DNA of 64,000 nt. Origin: Streptococcus cristatus (GTDB lineage Bacteria; Bacillota; Bacilli; Lactobacillales; Streptococcaceae). Both the position numbers and the translations under genes were made by a program. Under the pieces are notes generated by a model, which searched no databases, was not told the origin of the DNA, and saw only the letters and a program-made list of their open reading frames with translations. Shown piece by piece: positions 34,998 through 43,320 of the stretch (positions within the stretch are counted from its first letter, which is position 1; each line of letters starts with the position of its first letter). The stretch is taken from assembly GCF_003943465.1 (NCBI RefSeq), contig NZ_RJPR01000003.1, positions 31,634 through 95,633 on the forward strand, in the 5' to 3' direction.

Positions 34998-35559
34998 GTT
35001 TTCAAGATAAATTTATTTGTTTGGATAAGCCGATAGCCGTTTTTGGTTACAACCAAAGAGTTGCATTGGAAACTGTACGTTTTTTAAAATTCGCTGGGCC
35101 CTTTTTAGATGAGGCTAGAGTTTCGTGGTATAGTTTTCTTTGGTGGAAGTTTCCATTTTTTAAGTGCTGTGCTAGTAAGCGATGTAACAGTTCCAAACGG
35201 CCACTTCTCTGAATCTATTTCTTCATTTTAAGCATCGAGCGAAAATATGGTAAAATATGGGTGAAGAAAAATTGTTCGGGTCTAAATAAAGATTGGAAAT
35301 TTCGGAAATAATTTGTCAAAGTATAGGATTTGCTTATTGGTGGTAACTGGCGAGATGGAGAGTAATCTTAGCTTTTGATTGTGAAGTGAAGAAAGAAGCT
35401 GTTTTCTGTTCGTCTCTACACAATTCTCTTACGCAACTAGAATTCAATAAAGATATGCTTATCAGGGATAGAAAATGGCAGTCGAATTTCTTTGCTTGAT
35501 GTGCTAGAGCGGGTAATATTGGTTTTTGAAAACATTTAAATAATTATAGAGGATCAAAG
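34998..35559. other. Long intergenic stretch without a supported gene
   Basis: About 560 bases before nnrD. Visible are a hairpin TTTGGT-TACA-ACCAAA (35042-35057) and a possible extended -10 TGGTAAAAT (35248-35256), which would leave a leader of roughly 300 bases before nnrD. Reading frames are short and lack ribosome sites. It could be a decayed gene or hold a regulatory RNA. Confidence 0.5.
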
Positions 35560-36402
35560 ATGAAACTAGTCAGTGACAGGCTTTTGAAAAAGGTTGTTAT
35601 AAATCGATTGCCAGACAGCCATAAAGGCGACTATGGTCGCCTGCTCTTGATTGGCGGGACCTATCCCTATGGTGGAGCTATTATCATGGCTGCCTTGGCC
35701 GCAGTAAGGAGCGGAGCTGGTTTGGTGACTGTTGCAACTGAACGGGAAAATATTCCTGCCCTCCATGCCCATCTGCCAGAGGCTATGGCCTTTGATTTGC
35801 AGGAGCGAGAGCGATTAATGGAGCAGATCCGCAAGGCTACTGTTATTTTAATCGGACCGGGTTTGGCTGAAAATTCTTTAGAGAAATCGGTGCTACAGCT
35901 GGTTTTACAGCTTGTAAACAAGCAACAAATCTTGATTATGGATGGGGGCGCTATCTCGCTTTTTGCCAAGCAAGCTCTGCCTTTTCCAAAGTCCCAGACA
36001 ATTTTTACCCCTCACCAGAAAGAATGGGAAAGTTTGTCTGGCTTGCCCATCGAGTCGCAGGACGAAAAATCTAGCCAAAAGGCTGTTGACCAATTTCCTA
36101 AGGGAACTCTAGTTGTACAGAAAAGGAATGGAACACGAGTTTTTCAGAGTGGGGAAAAGGATATTTATCAGCTGCAGGTTGGTGGTCCCTATCAAGCCAC
36201 TGGCGGTATGGGAGATACCTTGGCAGGGATGATTGCTGGCTTTGCAGGTCAATTTCAGCAGGCTTCACTTCTTGAAAGAGTAACAGCTGCGACCTACTTG
36301 CATTCAGCCATAGCGGATGAATTAGCCAAAGAGGTTTATGTGGTATTACCGACAGAACTGAGTCAACAAATTTCGACTTGGATGAAAAATTTTAGTCAAT
36401 AA
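35560..36402 (+). CDS. nnrD: ADP-dependent NAD(P)H-hydrate dehydratase
   Basis: 280 residues, the YjeF C-terminal (ribokinase-like) domain alone, without the epimerase half. The GDYGRLLLIGGTYPYGGAII segment and the nucleotide-binding GGPYQATGGMGDTLAGMIAG motif are diagnostic. It repairs hydrated NADH and NADPH. Ribosome site GAGGA precedes the ATG. Followed by a terminator. Confidence 0.92.
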   Translation: MKLVSDRLLKKVVINRLPDSHKGDYGRLLLIGGTYPYGGAIIMAALAAVRSGAGLVTVATERENIPALHAHLPEAMAFDLQERERLMEQIRKATVILIGPGLAENSLEKSVLQLVLQLVNKQQILIMDGGAISLFAKQALPFPKSQTIFTPHQKEWESLSGLPIESQDEKSSQKAVDQFPKGTLVVQKRNGTRVFQSGEKDIYQLQVGGPYQATGGMGDTLAGMIAGFAGQFQQASLLERVTAATYLHSAIADELAKEVYVVLPTELSQQISTWMKNFSQ

Positions 36403-36409
36403 ATCTTGG

Positions 36410-36438
36410 GAGGCCTGGAAAAATCCGAGTCTCTTTTT
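36410..36438 (+). terminator. Terminator after nnrD, GAGGC type
   Basis: GAGGCCTGG/CCGAGTCTC stem with one mismatch and two wobbles, then five T. Confidence 0.75.
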
Positions 36439-36550
36439 GTGGATTAGGAAATCTTGTCTTAGTTAGGAAAAGTCTAAGATTCATCAACTTTCTCACATGA
36501 TTACTTTTTTAATTTATAGACAAAAGTTAATACGATAGAAAACTTTTTTG

Positions 36551-36559
36551 TGCTATAAT
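36551..36559 (+). promoter_or_regulatory. Extended -10 promoter of HTH gene
   Basis: TGCTATAAT, about 65 bases before the start codon. Confidence 0.75.
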
Positions 36560-36623
36560 AAAAATAAAGTATGAGAGTTAAAAGTATAAAATCTAGTAGA
36601 AAAGGATAAATGAGGAAAGTGGC

Positions 36624-36845
36624 ATGTCAGAGCTAAAAGTAGCAATTGGGAAAAAAATTCGAGAACTGCGGGAACAACGTAAAATGACAAGGGAATTGCT
36701 GTGTGAAGATGAGACTCGTTTGACAGTCAGACAGCTTGCTCGGATCGAGGCAGGCGATTCGATTCCTAGTTTACTAACCTTAGAATTCATTGCGCAGCAG
36801 TTGCACATCGAAATGTATCAAATTATCAAAGAAAGTTCCAAGTGA
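36624..36845 (+). CDS. Solo HTH protein resembling the N terminus of ComR/PlcR-family regulators
   Basis: 73 residues. The whole protein is one XRE-type HTH: GKKIRELREQRKMTRELLC, then LTVRQLARIEAGDSIPSL and LTLEFIAQQLHI. These are the motifs of ComR and related RRNPP regulators, which normally continue for about 220 residues of TPR repeats that bind a peptide. Here the gene stops after the HTH, with no TPR-like sequence downstream before xseA. It may be a truncated remnant or a functional small DNA-binding protein. No recognisable pheromone gene adjoins it. Confidence 0.75.
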   Translation: MSELKVAIGKKIRELREQRKMTRELLCEDETRLTVRQLARIEAGDSIPSLLTLEFIAQQLHIEMYQIIKESSK

Positions 36846-36882
36846 TAGTGATTTTATGATGAAAATCAGGAACTTGGAATCA
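36835..36882 (+). repeat. Nested inverted repeat at the end of the HTH gene
   Basis: TTCCAAGT pairs with ACTTGGAA around an inner TGATTTT/AAAATCA hairpin. It may end the HTH transcript, although no T-run follows directly; a T-run stands just before the xseA promoter. Confidence 0.55.
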
Positions 36883-36900
36883 CTGACTTCCACCATTTTT

Positions 36901-36909
36901 TGGTATAAT
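36901..36909 (+). promoter_or_regulatory. Extended -10 promoter of xseA-recN operon
   Basis: TGGTATAAT preceded by six T. Confidence 0.8.
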
Positions 36910-36948
36910 AAAAGTTACGCAAATACTAGAAAATAGAAAGGGAGCGAC

Positions 36949-38289
36949 ATGCCGGATTATTTATCGGTTTCGACTTTGACCCGTTATCTGAAGATGAAGT
37001 TTGACCGTGATCCTTATTTGGAACGGGTTTATCTGACAGGTCAGGTCTCTAATTTTCGCAAGCGCCCCAATCACCAGTATTTTTCCATCAAGGATGAGAA
37101 GGCAGTTATTCAGGCGACTATTTGGTCAGGTGTTTATAAAAAGCTTGGTTTTGAACTAGAAGAGGGCATGAAGGTCAATGTCATCGGCCGTGTGCAGCTC
37201 TATGAGCCAAGTGGGTCTTATTCGATTGTCATTGAAAAGGCTGAGCCAGACGGCATTGGCGCCTTGGCTGTTCAGTTCGAGCAGCTCAAGAAAAAACTGG
37301 GAGAAGAAGGTCTTTTCCAAGATAAGTTTAAACAGCCCTTACCTCAATTTCCTAAGAAAATTGGGGTGGTGACCAGTCCTAGCGGGGCTGTCATCCGAGA
37401 TATCATCACGACAGTCAGTCGCCGTTTCCCAGGCGTGGACATCCTGCTTTATCCGACCAAGGTTCAGGGAGAGGGAGCTGCCGCTGAGGTGGCGGCTAAT
37501 ATCCGTCGAGCCAATGAGCGAGAAGATTTGGATGTTTTGATTATTGGCCGAGGTGGCGGGTCCATCGAGGATCTTTGGGCTTTTAATGAGGAAATCGTCG
37601 TGCGAGCCATATTTGAGTCTCAGATTCCGATTATTTCCAGTGTGGGGCATGAAACGGACACGACTCTGGCTGACTTTGTGGCAGACCGACGAGCAGCAAC
37701 TCCCACAGCAGCAGCTGAATTGGCGACACCAGTCACCAAGCTGGATCTTCTGGGGCATTTAAGCCAGCAGCAAAATCGTCTGTCCAATGCAGCCTCCAAC
37801 CGTCTTTCCTACCAGCGAGAACGCTTGCATAAATTGGCTTCCTCTGTTATTTTTCGGCAGCCAGAGCGACTTTATGATGGTTATCTGCAAAAGCTAGACC
37901 AGCTTAATCTGCGTTTAAAGCAAAAAATTTGCGAATATTATAGTGAAGAAGTCCAGCAGGTCAAGATTCTCCAGCATCGCTTGGAGTCTTTGTCACCTCT
38001 GCGGCAGGTGCAGCGCTATCAGGAGCAGCTTCACCAGCAAGAACGCTTGTTGCGTAGCAATATGGCAGTGATCTATGACCATAAGGTGGCTGAAGCCAAG
38101 CGCCTATCAGATGCGCTACTCATGCTGGACACCAGTCGAATCGTGGCGCGGGGCTACGCTATTATCCAAAAAAATGAAACAGTAATCGAGTCCAGTCAGG
38201 ATATCAAGGAGAAGGATCAGCTGACCATTCTCATGCGGGATGGTCAGGTCCAAGTTGAGGTAAAAGATGTCAAAAGACAAGAAATTTGA
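36949..38289 (+). CDS. xseA: Exodeoxyribonuclease VII large subunit
   Basis: 446 residues. An N-terminal OB-fold ([20 protein letters not shown]) is followed by the catalytic region with [14 protein letters not shown] and [36 protein letters not shown], then a coiled-coil C part. It degrades single-stranded DNA with XseB. The gene overlaps xseB by 23 bases. Confidence 0.97.
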   Translation: MPDYLSVSTLTRYLKMKFDRDPYLERVYLTGQVSNFRKRPNHQYFSIKDEKAVIQATIWSGVYKKLGFELEEGMKVNVIGRVQLYEPSGSYSIVIEKAEPDGIGALAVQFEQLKKKLGEEGLFQDKFKQPLPQFPKKIGVVTSPSGAVIRDIITTVSRRFPGVDILLYPTKVQGEGAAAEVAANIRRANEREDLDVLIIGRGGGSIEDLWAFNEEIVVRAIFESQIPIISSVGHETDTTLADFVADRRAATPTAAAELATPVTKLDLLGHLSQQQNRLSNAASNRLSYQRERLHKLASSVIFRQPERLYDGYLQKLDQLNLRLKQKICEYYSEEVQQVKILQHRLESLSPLRQVQRYQEQLHQQERLLRSNMAVIYDHKVAEAKRLSDALLMLDTSRIVARGYAIIQKNETVIESSQDIKEKDQLTILMRDGQVQVEVKDVKRQEI

Positions 38290-38479
38290 AGAAAATTTAG
38301 CTGATTTGGAGGCTATTGTCCAGAAGCTGGAAAATGGGGATGTGGCCTTGGAAGAGGCCATCGCTGAATTCCAGAAGGGCATGCAGTTGTCTAAAGACTT
38401 GCAAAAGACGCTAGATCAGGCAGAAAAGACCTTGGTCAAGGTCATGCAGGCTGATGGCACGGAAACGGATATGGAATGA
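38267..38479 (+). CDS. xseB: Exodeoxyribonuclease VII small subunit
   Basis: 70 residues, usual length. The [20 protein letters not shown] and [16 protein letters not shown] segments are the XseB hallmark. Starts 23 bases inside xseA and overlaps the prenyl synthase by 4 bases (ATGA). Confidence 0.96.
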   Translation: MSKDKKFEENLADLEAIVQKLENGDVALEEAIAEFQKGMQLSKDLQKTLDQAEKTLVKVMQADGTETDME

Positions 38480-39351
38480 CAAGAGAGAATAAAATCAGGC
38501 AAATTGGCCTGACGATTCAAGATTTTTATCAAAACAAGGAAGTGTCATCAGATTTGACTGAGATCATTCTCTATTCTATCGAGGCTGGTGGTAAGCGGAT
38601 TCGTCCTCTCTTGCTTTTGGAGTTGCTGGAGTGCTTTGGTCTGGAATTAACTCCCGCCCATTTTCAGGTGGCAGCAGCTCTGGAGATGATTCACACTGGC
38701 AGCCTGATCCATGATGATTTGCCAGCTATGGATAATGATGACTACCGCCGTGGGCGTCTGACCAGCCACAAGAAATTCGGGGAGGATATGGCCATTTTGG
38801 CGGGGGATTCCCTCTTTTTGGATCCTTATGGTTTGGTGGCAATGGCAGAGCTACCTAGTCAGGTCAAGGTGGAGCTGATAGCAGAGCTGTCTTTGGCGGC
38901 TGGATCCTTTGGTATGGTAGCTGGGCAGGTTTTGGATATGCAGGGAGAAGGCCGCAAGTTGACCATGGACCAGCTCCAGACCATCCATGCCAATAAGACA
39001 GGTAAGCTCTTGGCCTATCCTTTTGTAGCGGCGGGGATCATTGCTCAGACTGGTCAATCCGTCCTAGGGAAGCTACGTCAAGTGGGAGAACTCTTGGGCT
39101 TGGCTTTTCAGGTGCGGGATGATATTTTAGATGTGACAGCCAGTTTTGAGCAGATTGGTAAGACACCGCAGAAGGATTTGGCGGCTGAGAAATCGACCTA
39201 TCCAGCTTTACTAGGTTTGGATGGAGCCAGAGCCTTTTTCGATGAAACGCTGAAACAAGCAAAAAGCCTGCTGGAGCAATTAGAAAAAGAAAGTGATTTT
39301 TCAGCTAAAGAAATTCAAAAAATAATAGAAAGTTTGAGACTGGATGGCTAA
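38476..39351 (+). CDS. ispA: Polyprenyl synthetase (farnesyl/geranylgeranyl diphosphate synthase type)
   Basis: 291 residues. First Asp-rich motif [17 protein letters not shown] and second [10 protein letters not shown] are intact. It condenses isopentenyl diphosphate with allylic diphosphates to supply precursors of undecaprenyl and quinone-like lipids. Position in the xse-tlyA-argR-recN operon is standard. Overlaps its neighbours by 4 and 8 bases. Confidence 0.93.
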   Translation: MTRENKIRQIGLTIQDFYQNKEVSSDLTEIILYSIEAGGKRIRPLLLLELLECFGLELTPAHFQVAAALEMIHTGSLIHDDLPAMDNDDYRRGRLTSHKKFGEDMAILAGDSLFLDPYGLVAMAELPSQVKVELIAELSLAAGSFGMVAGQVLDMQGEGRKLTMDQLQTIHANKTGKLLAYPFVAAGIIAQTGQSVLGKLRQVGELLGLAFQVRDDILDVTASFEQIGKTPQKDLAAEKSTYPALLGLDGARAFFDETLKQAKSLLEQLEKESDFSAKEIQKIIESLRLDG

Positions 39352-40168
39352 GGAAAGAGTGGATGTATTGGCCTATCGACAAGGGCTCTTTGAGACTCGA
39401 GAACAGGCCAAGCGTGGAGTGATGGCTGGTCTGGTCGTGTCACTTGCGAATGGAGAGCGCTTTGATAAGCCAGGTGAAAAAATCGATGATGCAACAGAGC
39501 TCAAGCTCAAGGGAGAAAAGCTCAAGTATGTCAGTCGGGGCGGCCTAAAATTAGAAAAGGCTTTGCAAGTGTTTGGCCTTTCGGTGGCAGACCGAGTAGC
39601 CTTGGATATTGGCGCTTCGACTGGGGGCTTTACCGATGTCATGTTGCAGGCGGGAGCTCAGTTGGTCTATGCTGTTGATGTTGGCACCAACCAGTTAGCC
39701 TGGAAACTCCGCCAAGACGAACGGGTTGTCAGCATGGAGCAGTTCAATTTTCGCTATGCCGAGCCAGCTGATTTCGACTTTCGGCCCAGCTTTGCCAGCA
39801 TTGACGTCAGCTTTATCTCGCTCAGCCTGATTTTGCCGGCCCTCTATCATATTTTAGAGGAGGAAGGTCAGGTCGTGGCTTTGATTAAGCCTCAGTTCGA
39901 GGCTGGCCGCGAGCAGATTGGCAAGAAGGGGATTATCAAGGACAAGAAAGTTCATTTGGCGGTGCTGGAAACCGTGACAACCTTTATGCTGGAAGCAGGT
40001 TTTTCAGTTAAAGGTTTGGATTTTTCTCCGATTCAGGGCGGGCATGGAAATGTTGAGTTTCTAGCCTTTCTGGAGAAAAGCGAGCAGCCGAAAAATGACT
40101 TGGAGCAAGACTTAGTCGCTGTCGTAGAGGCGGCCCACAAGGAATTTAAAGATGAAGAAGAAAGATAG
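39344..40168 (+). CDS. tlyA: TlyA family rRNA 2'-O-methyltransferase
   Basis: 274 residues. An N-terminal S4 RNA-binding domain (ERVDVLAYRQGLFETREQ) and a FtsJ-like methyltransferase domain with the SAM loop ALDIGASTGGFTDVML and the catalytic KPQFEAG segment. Often annotated as hemolysin, but the mycobacterial homologue methylates rRNA. Overlaps argR by 17 bases. Confidence 0.93.
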   Translation: MAKERVDVLAYRQGLFETREQAKRGVMAGLVVSLANGERFDKPGEKIDDATELKLKGEKLKYVSRGGLKLEKALQVFGLSVADRVALDIGASTGGFTDVMLQAGAQLVYAVDVGTNQLAWKLRQDERVVSMEQFNFRYAEPADFDFRPSFASIDVSFISLSLILPALYHILEEEGQVVALIKPQFEAGREQIGKKGIIKDKKVHLAVLETVTTFMLEAGFSVKGLDFSPIQGGHGNVEFLAFLEKSEQPKNDLEQDLVAVVEAAHKEFKDEEER

Positions 40169-40583
40169 ATTAGAGAAAATCAGACGATTTGTCAGCGAAT
40201 TTGAGATTGGCACCCAAGAGGAAATTGTGGAACATCTCAGGGAGTCTGGTATCACAGCGACACAGGCAACGGTTTCACGAGACATCAAGGAGCTAGGGAT
40301 TGTAAAAATCCCTTTCAAAGATAATACCTATATCTATGAGCTTCCCAAAACAGCTGGAAATAGTCTGAAGTTGGCTGAAAATAATATTTTGGCCTGTCAA
40401 AATCTAGGAAATATGCTCAATCTCAATCTGGTGCCAGGGAGTGCAGCGGTGGTCAAACGCCACCTGAGTAAAGAATTTGCTGAGGAAATTTTCAGTATCA
40501 TTGCGGATAATGACAGTATTTTAGTCGTTGCAGTGAGTGAAAGTGCAGCCCAAAAAGTCACGGCTGAAATCAATAATTGGTAG
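40152..40583 (+). CDS. argR: Arginine repressor ArgR/AhrC
   Basis: 143 residues. An N-terminal winged HTH (GTQEEIVEHLRESGITATQA, then TVSRDIKELGI) and a C-terminal oligomerisation/arginine-binding domain (VPGSAAVVKRHL, IADNDSILVVA). It controls arginine metabolism genes. Encoded between tlyA and recN, a usual Firmicute arrangement; starts 17 bases inside tlyA. Confidence 0.93.
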   Translation: MKKKDRLEKIRRFVSEFEIGTQEEIVEHLRESGITATQATVSRDIKELGIVKIPFKDNTYIYELPKTAGNSLKLAENNILACQNLGNMLNLNLVPGSAAVVKRHLSKEFAEEIFSIIADNDSILVVAVSESAAQKVTAEINNW

Positions 40584-40591
40584 GAAAGTCT

Positions 40592-42250
40592 ATGTTATTA
40601 GAAATTTCGATTAAAAATTTTGCCATTATTGAGGAGATTTCCCTTAATTTTGAGCAAGGTATGACGGTTTTGACCGGGGAAACCGGAGCCGGCAAGTCTA
40701 TTATTATTGACGCGATGAATATGATGCTGGGTAGCCGCGCTACGACGGATGTTATTCGTCATGGAGCGCCTAAAGCTGAGATAGAGGGACTTTTTTCGCT
40801 GGAAAATAGCAGGGCTTTGCGAGAGATTTTTGAGGAGCAGGGCTGGGAGCTGACCGATGAGCTGATTATCCGTCGAGAAATTCTGCAAAACGGCCGCAGT
40901 GTCAGTCGTATCAATGGTCAGATGGTGAATCTGTCTGTTCTAAAGGCTGTCGGCCAGCATTTGGTGGATATCCATGGTCAGCATGATCAGGAAGAGTTAA
41001 TGAGACCCCAGCTTCATATAGCCATGCTAGATGAGTTTGGCTCGGCAGACTTTTTAAATCTTAAAGGCCGCTATCAGGAGACTTTTGACCGCTATCGAAG
41101 CCTGCGAAAGCAAGTCCTGACTTTGCAGAAAAATCAGCAGGAGCATAAGGCTAGGATTGAGATGCTGGAGTTTCAGATGGCGGAGATTGAGAGCGCATCC
41201 CTTAAAAGTGGTGAAGACACTGCTCTACATCAGGAGCGAGACCGCTTGCTCAACCACAAGCTCATTGCGGATACGCTGACCAATGCCTATACCATGCTGG
41301 ATAATGAAGATTTTTCTAGTCTGACCAATGTCCGCTCAGCGATGAATGACCTTGAGTCTATCGAGGATTACGATCCAGCCTACAAGGAGCTTTCAGGCGG
41401 CTTGTCAGAGGCTTACTATGTCTTAGAGGATGTCAGCAAGCGCCTAGAGGATATTTTAGATGGACTGGACTTTGACGGAGATCGGCTGTTGCAGGTGGAG
41501 AGCCGCTTAGACTTGATTAACAGCATCACGCGTAAATACGGCGGCCAAGTAGATGATGTGCTGGAATACTTTGCGCAGATTTCCAAAGAATACAGCCTTT
41601 TAACTGGAAGTAACTTGTCCTCAGAGGATATGGACCGAGAGCTGAAGGCCTTGGAGAGAGAGCTGGTAGAGCTGGCCCAGGAGCTGAGTCAAGCTCGTCA
41701 CGGCCTAGCAGCCCAGCTGGAAGCAGAAATCAAGCAGGAGCTGCAGGATCTCTACATGGAAAAGGCACGCTTTAAAGTGCAGTTCACTAAGGGCAAGTTC
41801 AACCGTGAAGGAAATGAGCAAGTAGAGTTTTACATCTCAGCCAATCCGGGAGAGGATTTCAAACCTTTGGTGAAGGTTGCCTCTGGCGGCGAACTCTCCC
41901 GTCTTATGTTGGCGATCAAATCGGCCTTTTCTCGTAAGGAAGGCAAGACCAGTATTGTTTTTGACGAAGTGGATACGGGCGTTTCTGGCCGTGTAGCTCA
42001 AGCCATCGCTCAGAAGATTTACAAGATTGGCTCCAACAGCCAAGTCTTGGCTATTTCCCATCTGCCGCAGGTTATTGCGATTGCCGATTATCAGTTCTTT
42101 ATTGAGAAGATTTCGGATGAGAATTCGACCGTCTCAACGGTTCGCCTGCTGACGGCTGACGAGCGTGTTCAGGAAGTCGCTAAGATGCTGGCTGGCGAAG
42201 ATGTGACGGAGGCTGCTTTGACGCAGGCTAGAGAATTATTAAAGAAATAA
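40592..42250 (+). CDS. recN: DNA repair protein RecN
   Basis: 552 residues from the ATG at 40592, which has AGGAAAG upstream; the TTG at 40577 is not supported. Walker A GETGAGKS, a coiled coil, signature SGGELSRLMLAIK, and Walker B VFDEVDTGVSG. An SMC-like protein acting early in double-strand break repair. Last gene of the xseA operon. Confidence 0.96.
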   Translation: MLLEISIKNFAIIEEISLNFEQGMTVLTGETGAGKSIIIDAMNMMLGSRATTDVIRHGAPKAEIEGLFSLENSRALREIFEEQGWELTDELIIRREILQNGRSVSRINGQMVNLSVLKAVGQHLVDIHGQHDQEELMRPQLHIAMLDEFGSADFLNLKGRYQETFDRYRSLRKQVLTLQKNQQEHKARIEMLEFQMAEIESASLKSGEDTALHQERDRLLNHKLIADTLTNAYTMLDNEDFSSLTNVRSAMNDLESIEDYDPAYKELSGGLSEAYYVLEDVSKRLEDILDGLDFDGDRLLQVESRLDLINSITRKYGGQVDDVLEYFAQISKEYSLLTGSNLSSEDMDRELKALERELVELAQELSQARHGLAAQLEAEIKQELQDLYMEKARFKVQFTKGKFNREGNEQVEFYISANPGEDFKPLVKVASGGELSRLMLAIKSAFSRKEGKTSIVFDEVDTGVSGRVAQAIAQKIYKIGSNSQVLAISHLPQVIAIADYQFFIEKISDENSTVSTVRLLTADERVQEVAKMLAGEDVTEAALTQARELLKK

Positions 42251-42256
42251 ACAAGC

Positions 42257-42288
42257 GAGGCTGAGACACTAGTGTTTCGGTCTCCTTT
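42257..42288 (+). terminator. Hairpin after recN, GAGGCTGAGAC type
   Basis: GAGGCTGAGACA pairs along 12 bases with TGTTTCGGTCTC (G-T wobbles allowed), loop CTAG, then a short CTTT. The weak T-run suggests partial termination before the phosphatase gene. Confidence 0.7.
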
Positions 42289-42302
42289 AGAAAGTGGCGA
42301 CT

Positions 42303-43031
42303 ATGAGAGAATATTTTGTAATCGGTGATGTCCATGGTAAGGCAGGCATGCTTGATGAATTGCTCCAGCATTGGGACGGTCGTAGCCAACTAGTCTTTCT
42401 AGGCGACTTGATAGATCGTGGCGAGGACAGCCGGGCAGTTTTGGAGCGGGTCAAGGACCTAGTGGACCAAGAAGGAGCTGTCTGTCTTTCTGGCAATCAT
42501 GAGTATATGTTTCTGACTTGGCTGGACAATCCTGAGAAGTCCTATGACCACTACCGACGCAACGGCGGTGACACGACGATCAATTCGCTTCTAGGCCGAC
42601 CACTCAATGCTCCTGTAGACGGGGTGGCGGATGCGGAAGGTGTCAAGGCGGCGGTAGCAGATTTAGTCGACTTTATTCGTCAGATGCCTTTTCTATTGGA
42701 GACGGAACAGTACATTTTTGTCCATGCTGGCCTTGATTTGGAGCTGAAAGACTGGCGGGAGACCAGTGATTATCAAAAAGTTTGGATTCGCGCTCCTTTT
42801 CACGAAGGCAGCAATCAGACTGGCAAAAGGATTGTCTTTGGCCATACACCGACATTTTATCTCTTGCATGAAGCGCCGGGAACTGACCAGCTCTGGATGA
42901 CTGAGGATGGCAAGATTGGCATGGATGGCGGAGCTGTTTATGGCGGAGTCCTCCACGGAGTTCTCTTTGGCCATAATGGCATCATAGAGCAGTATGCCAT
43001 AAAAAATGATGGTTTTGCTGCGGAGGATTGA
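42303..43031 (+). CDS. PPP-family metallophosphatase (serine/threonine or ApaH-like)
   Basis: 242 residues from the ATG at 42303; a GTG three codons upstream is an alternative. PPP motifs in order: IGDVHGKAGML, FLGDLIDRGEDS, SGNHEYMF, VHAGLD and FGHTPT. It could dephosphorylate proteins or dinucleoside polyphosphates; the substrate is not resolved by sequence. Follows recN by about 50 bases, with a strong terminator downstream. Confidence 0.9.
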   Translation: MREYFVIGDVHGKAGMLDELLQHWDGRSQLVFLGDLIDRGEDSRAVLERVKDLVDQEGAVCLSGNHEYMFLTWLDNPEKSYDHYRRNGGDTTINSLLGRPLNAPVDGVADAEGVKAAVADLVDFIRQMPFLLETEQYIFVHAGLDLELKDWRETSDYQKVWIRAPFHEGSNQTGKRIVFGHTPTFYLLHEAPGTDQLWMTEDGKIGMDGGAVYGGVLHGVLFGHNGIIEQYAIKNDGFAAED

Positions 43032-43110
43032 GAAGGTATCTACAAATACCAAAATAGTTTAACTTACTAGCGTCTCGAATATTCCCTGCCAATAGAAAGA
43101 AATCAAAAAG

Positions 43111-43150
43111 ATTGAAGAAGCGTAGCCTAGCTATCTTTTTCAATTTTTTT
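43111..43150 (+). terminator. Terminator after PPP phosphatase
   Basis: ATTGAAGAAG/CTTTTTCAAT plus inner TAGC/GCTA, loop CTA, followed by seven T. Confidence 0.82.
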
Positions 43151-43281
43151 GTTTGGATGAGATAATTTTTGCTGAAAAAAATAGGCCAATGCATATAGTT
43201 ATATAGGTTAAATTTCCTATCCTATAAGTAATCATAAACCCTTAAATAATAATTCAAAATATATGCAATTCCTCTTCTTTA

Positions 43282-43290
43282 TGCTATAAT
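43282..43290 (+). promoter_or_regulatory. Extended -10 promoter of SHIRT surface protein
   Basis: TGCTATAAT, about 30 bases before the ATG, followed by a strong GGAGGA site at 43311. Confidence 0.82.
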
Positions 43291-43320
43291 AGTTATCGAA
43301 AAAGCAAAAAGGAGGAAAAG

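Noticed and set aside
34985..35212. 75-codon plus-strand frame downstream of livF
   Set aside because: No ribosome site, no family resemblance, and its start overlaps a terminator.
35257..35289. Tiny frame coding MGEEKLFGSK next to the TGGTAAAAT
   Set aside because: The ATG lies directly after the -10, probably before the transcription start, and it has no ribosome site.
36498..36539. Possible pheromone-like micro-ORF before the ComR-like HTH
   Set aside because: The 13-residue product has no double-Trp or Trp-Gly motif, no signal-like shape, and no ribosome site.
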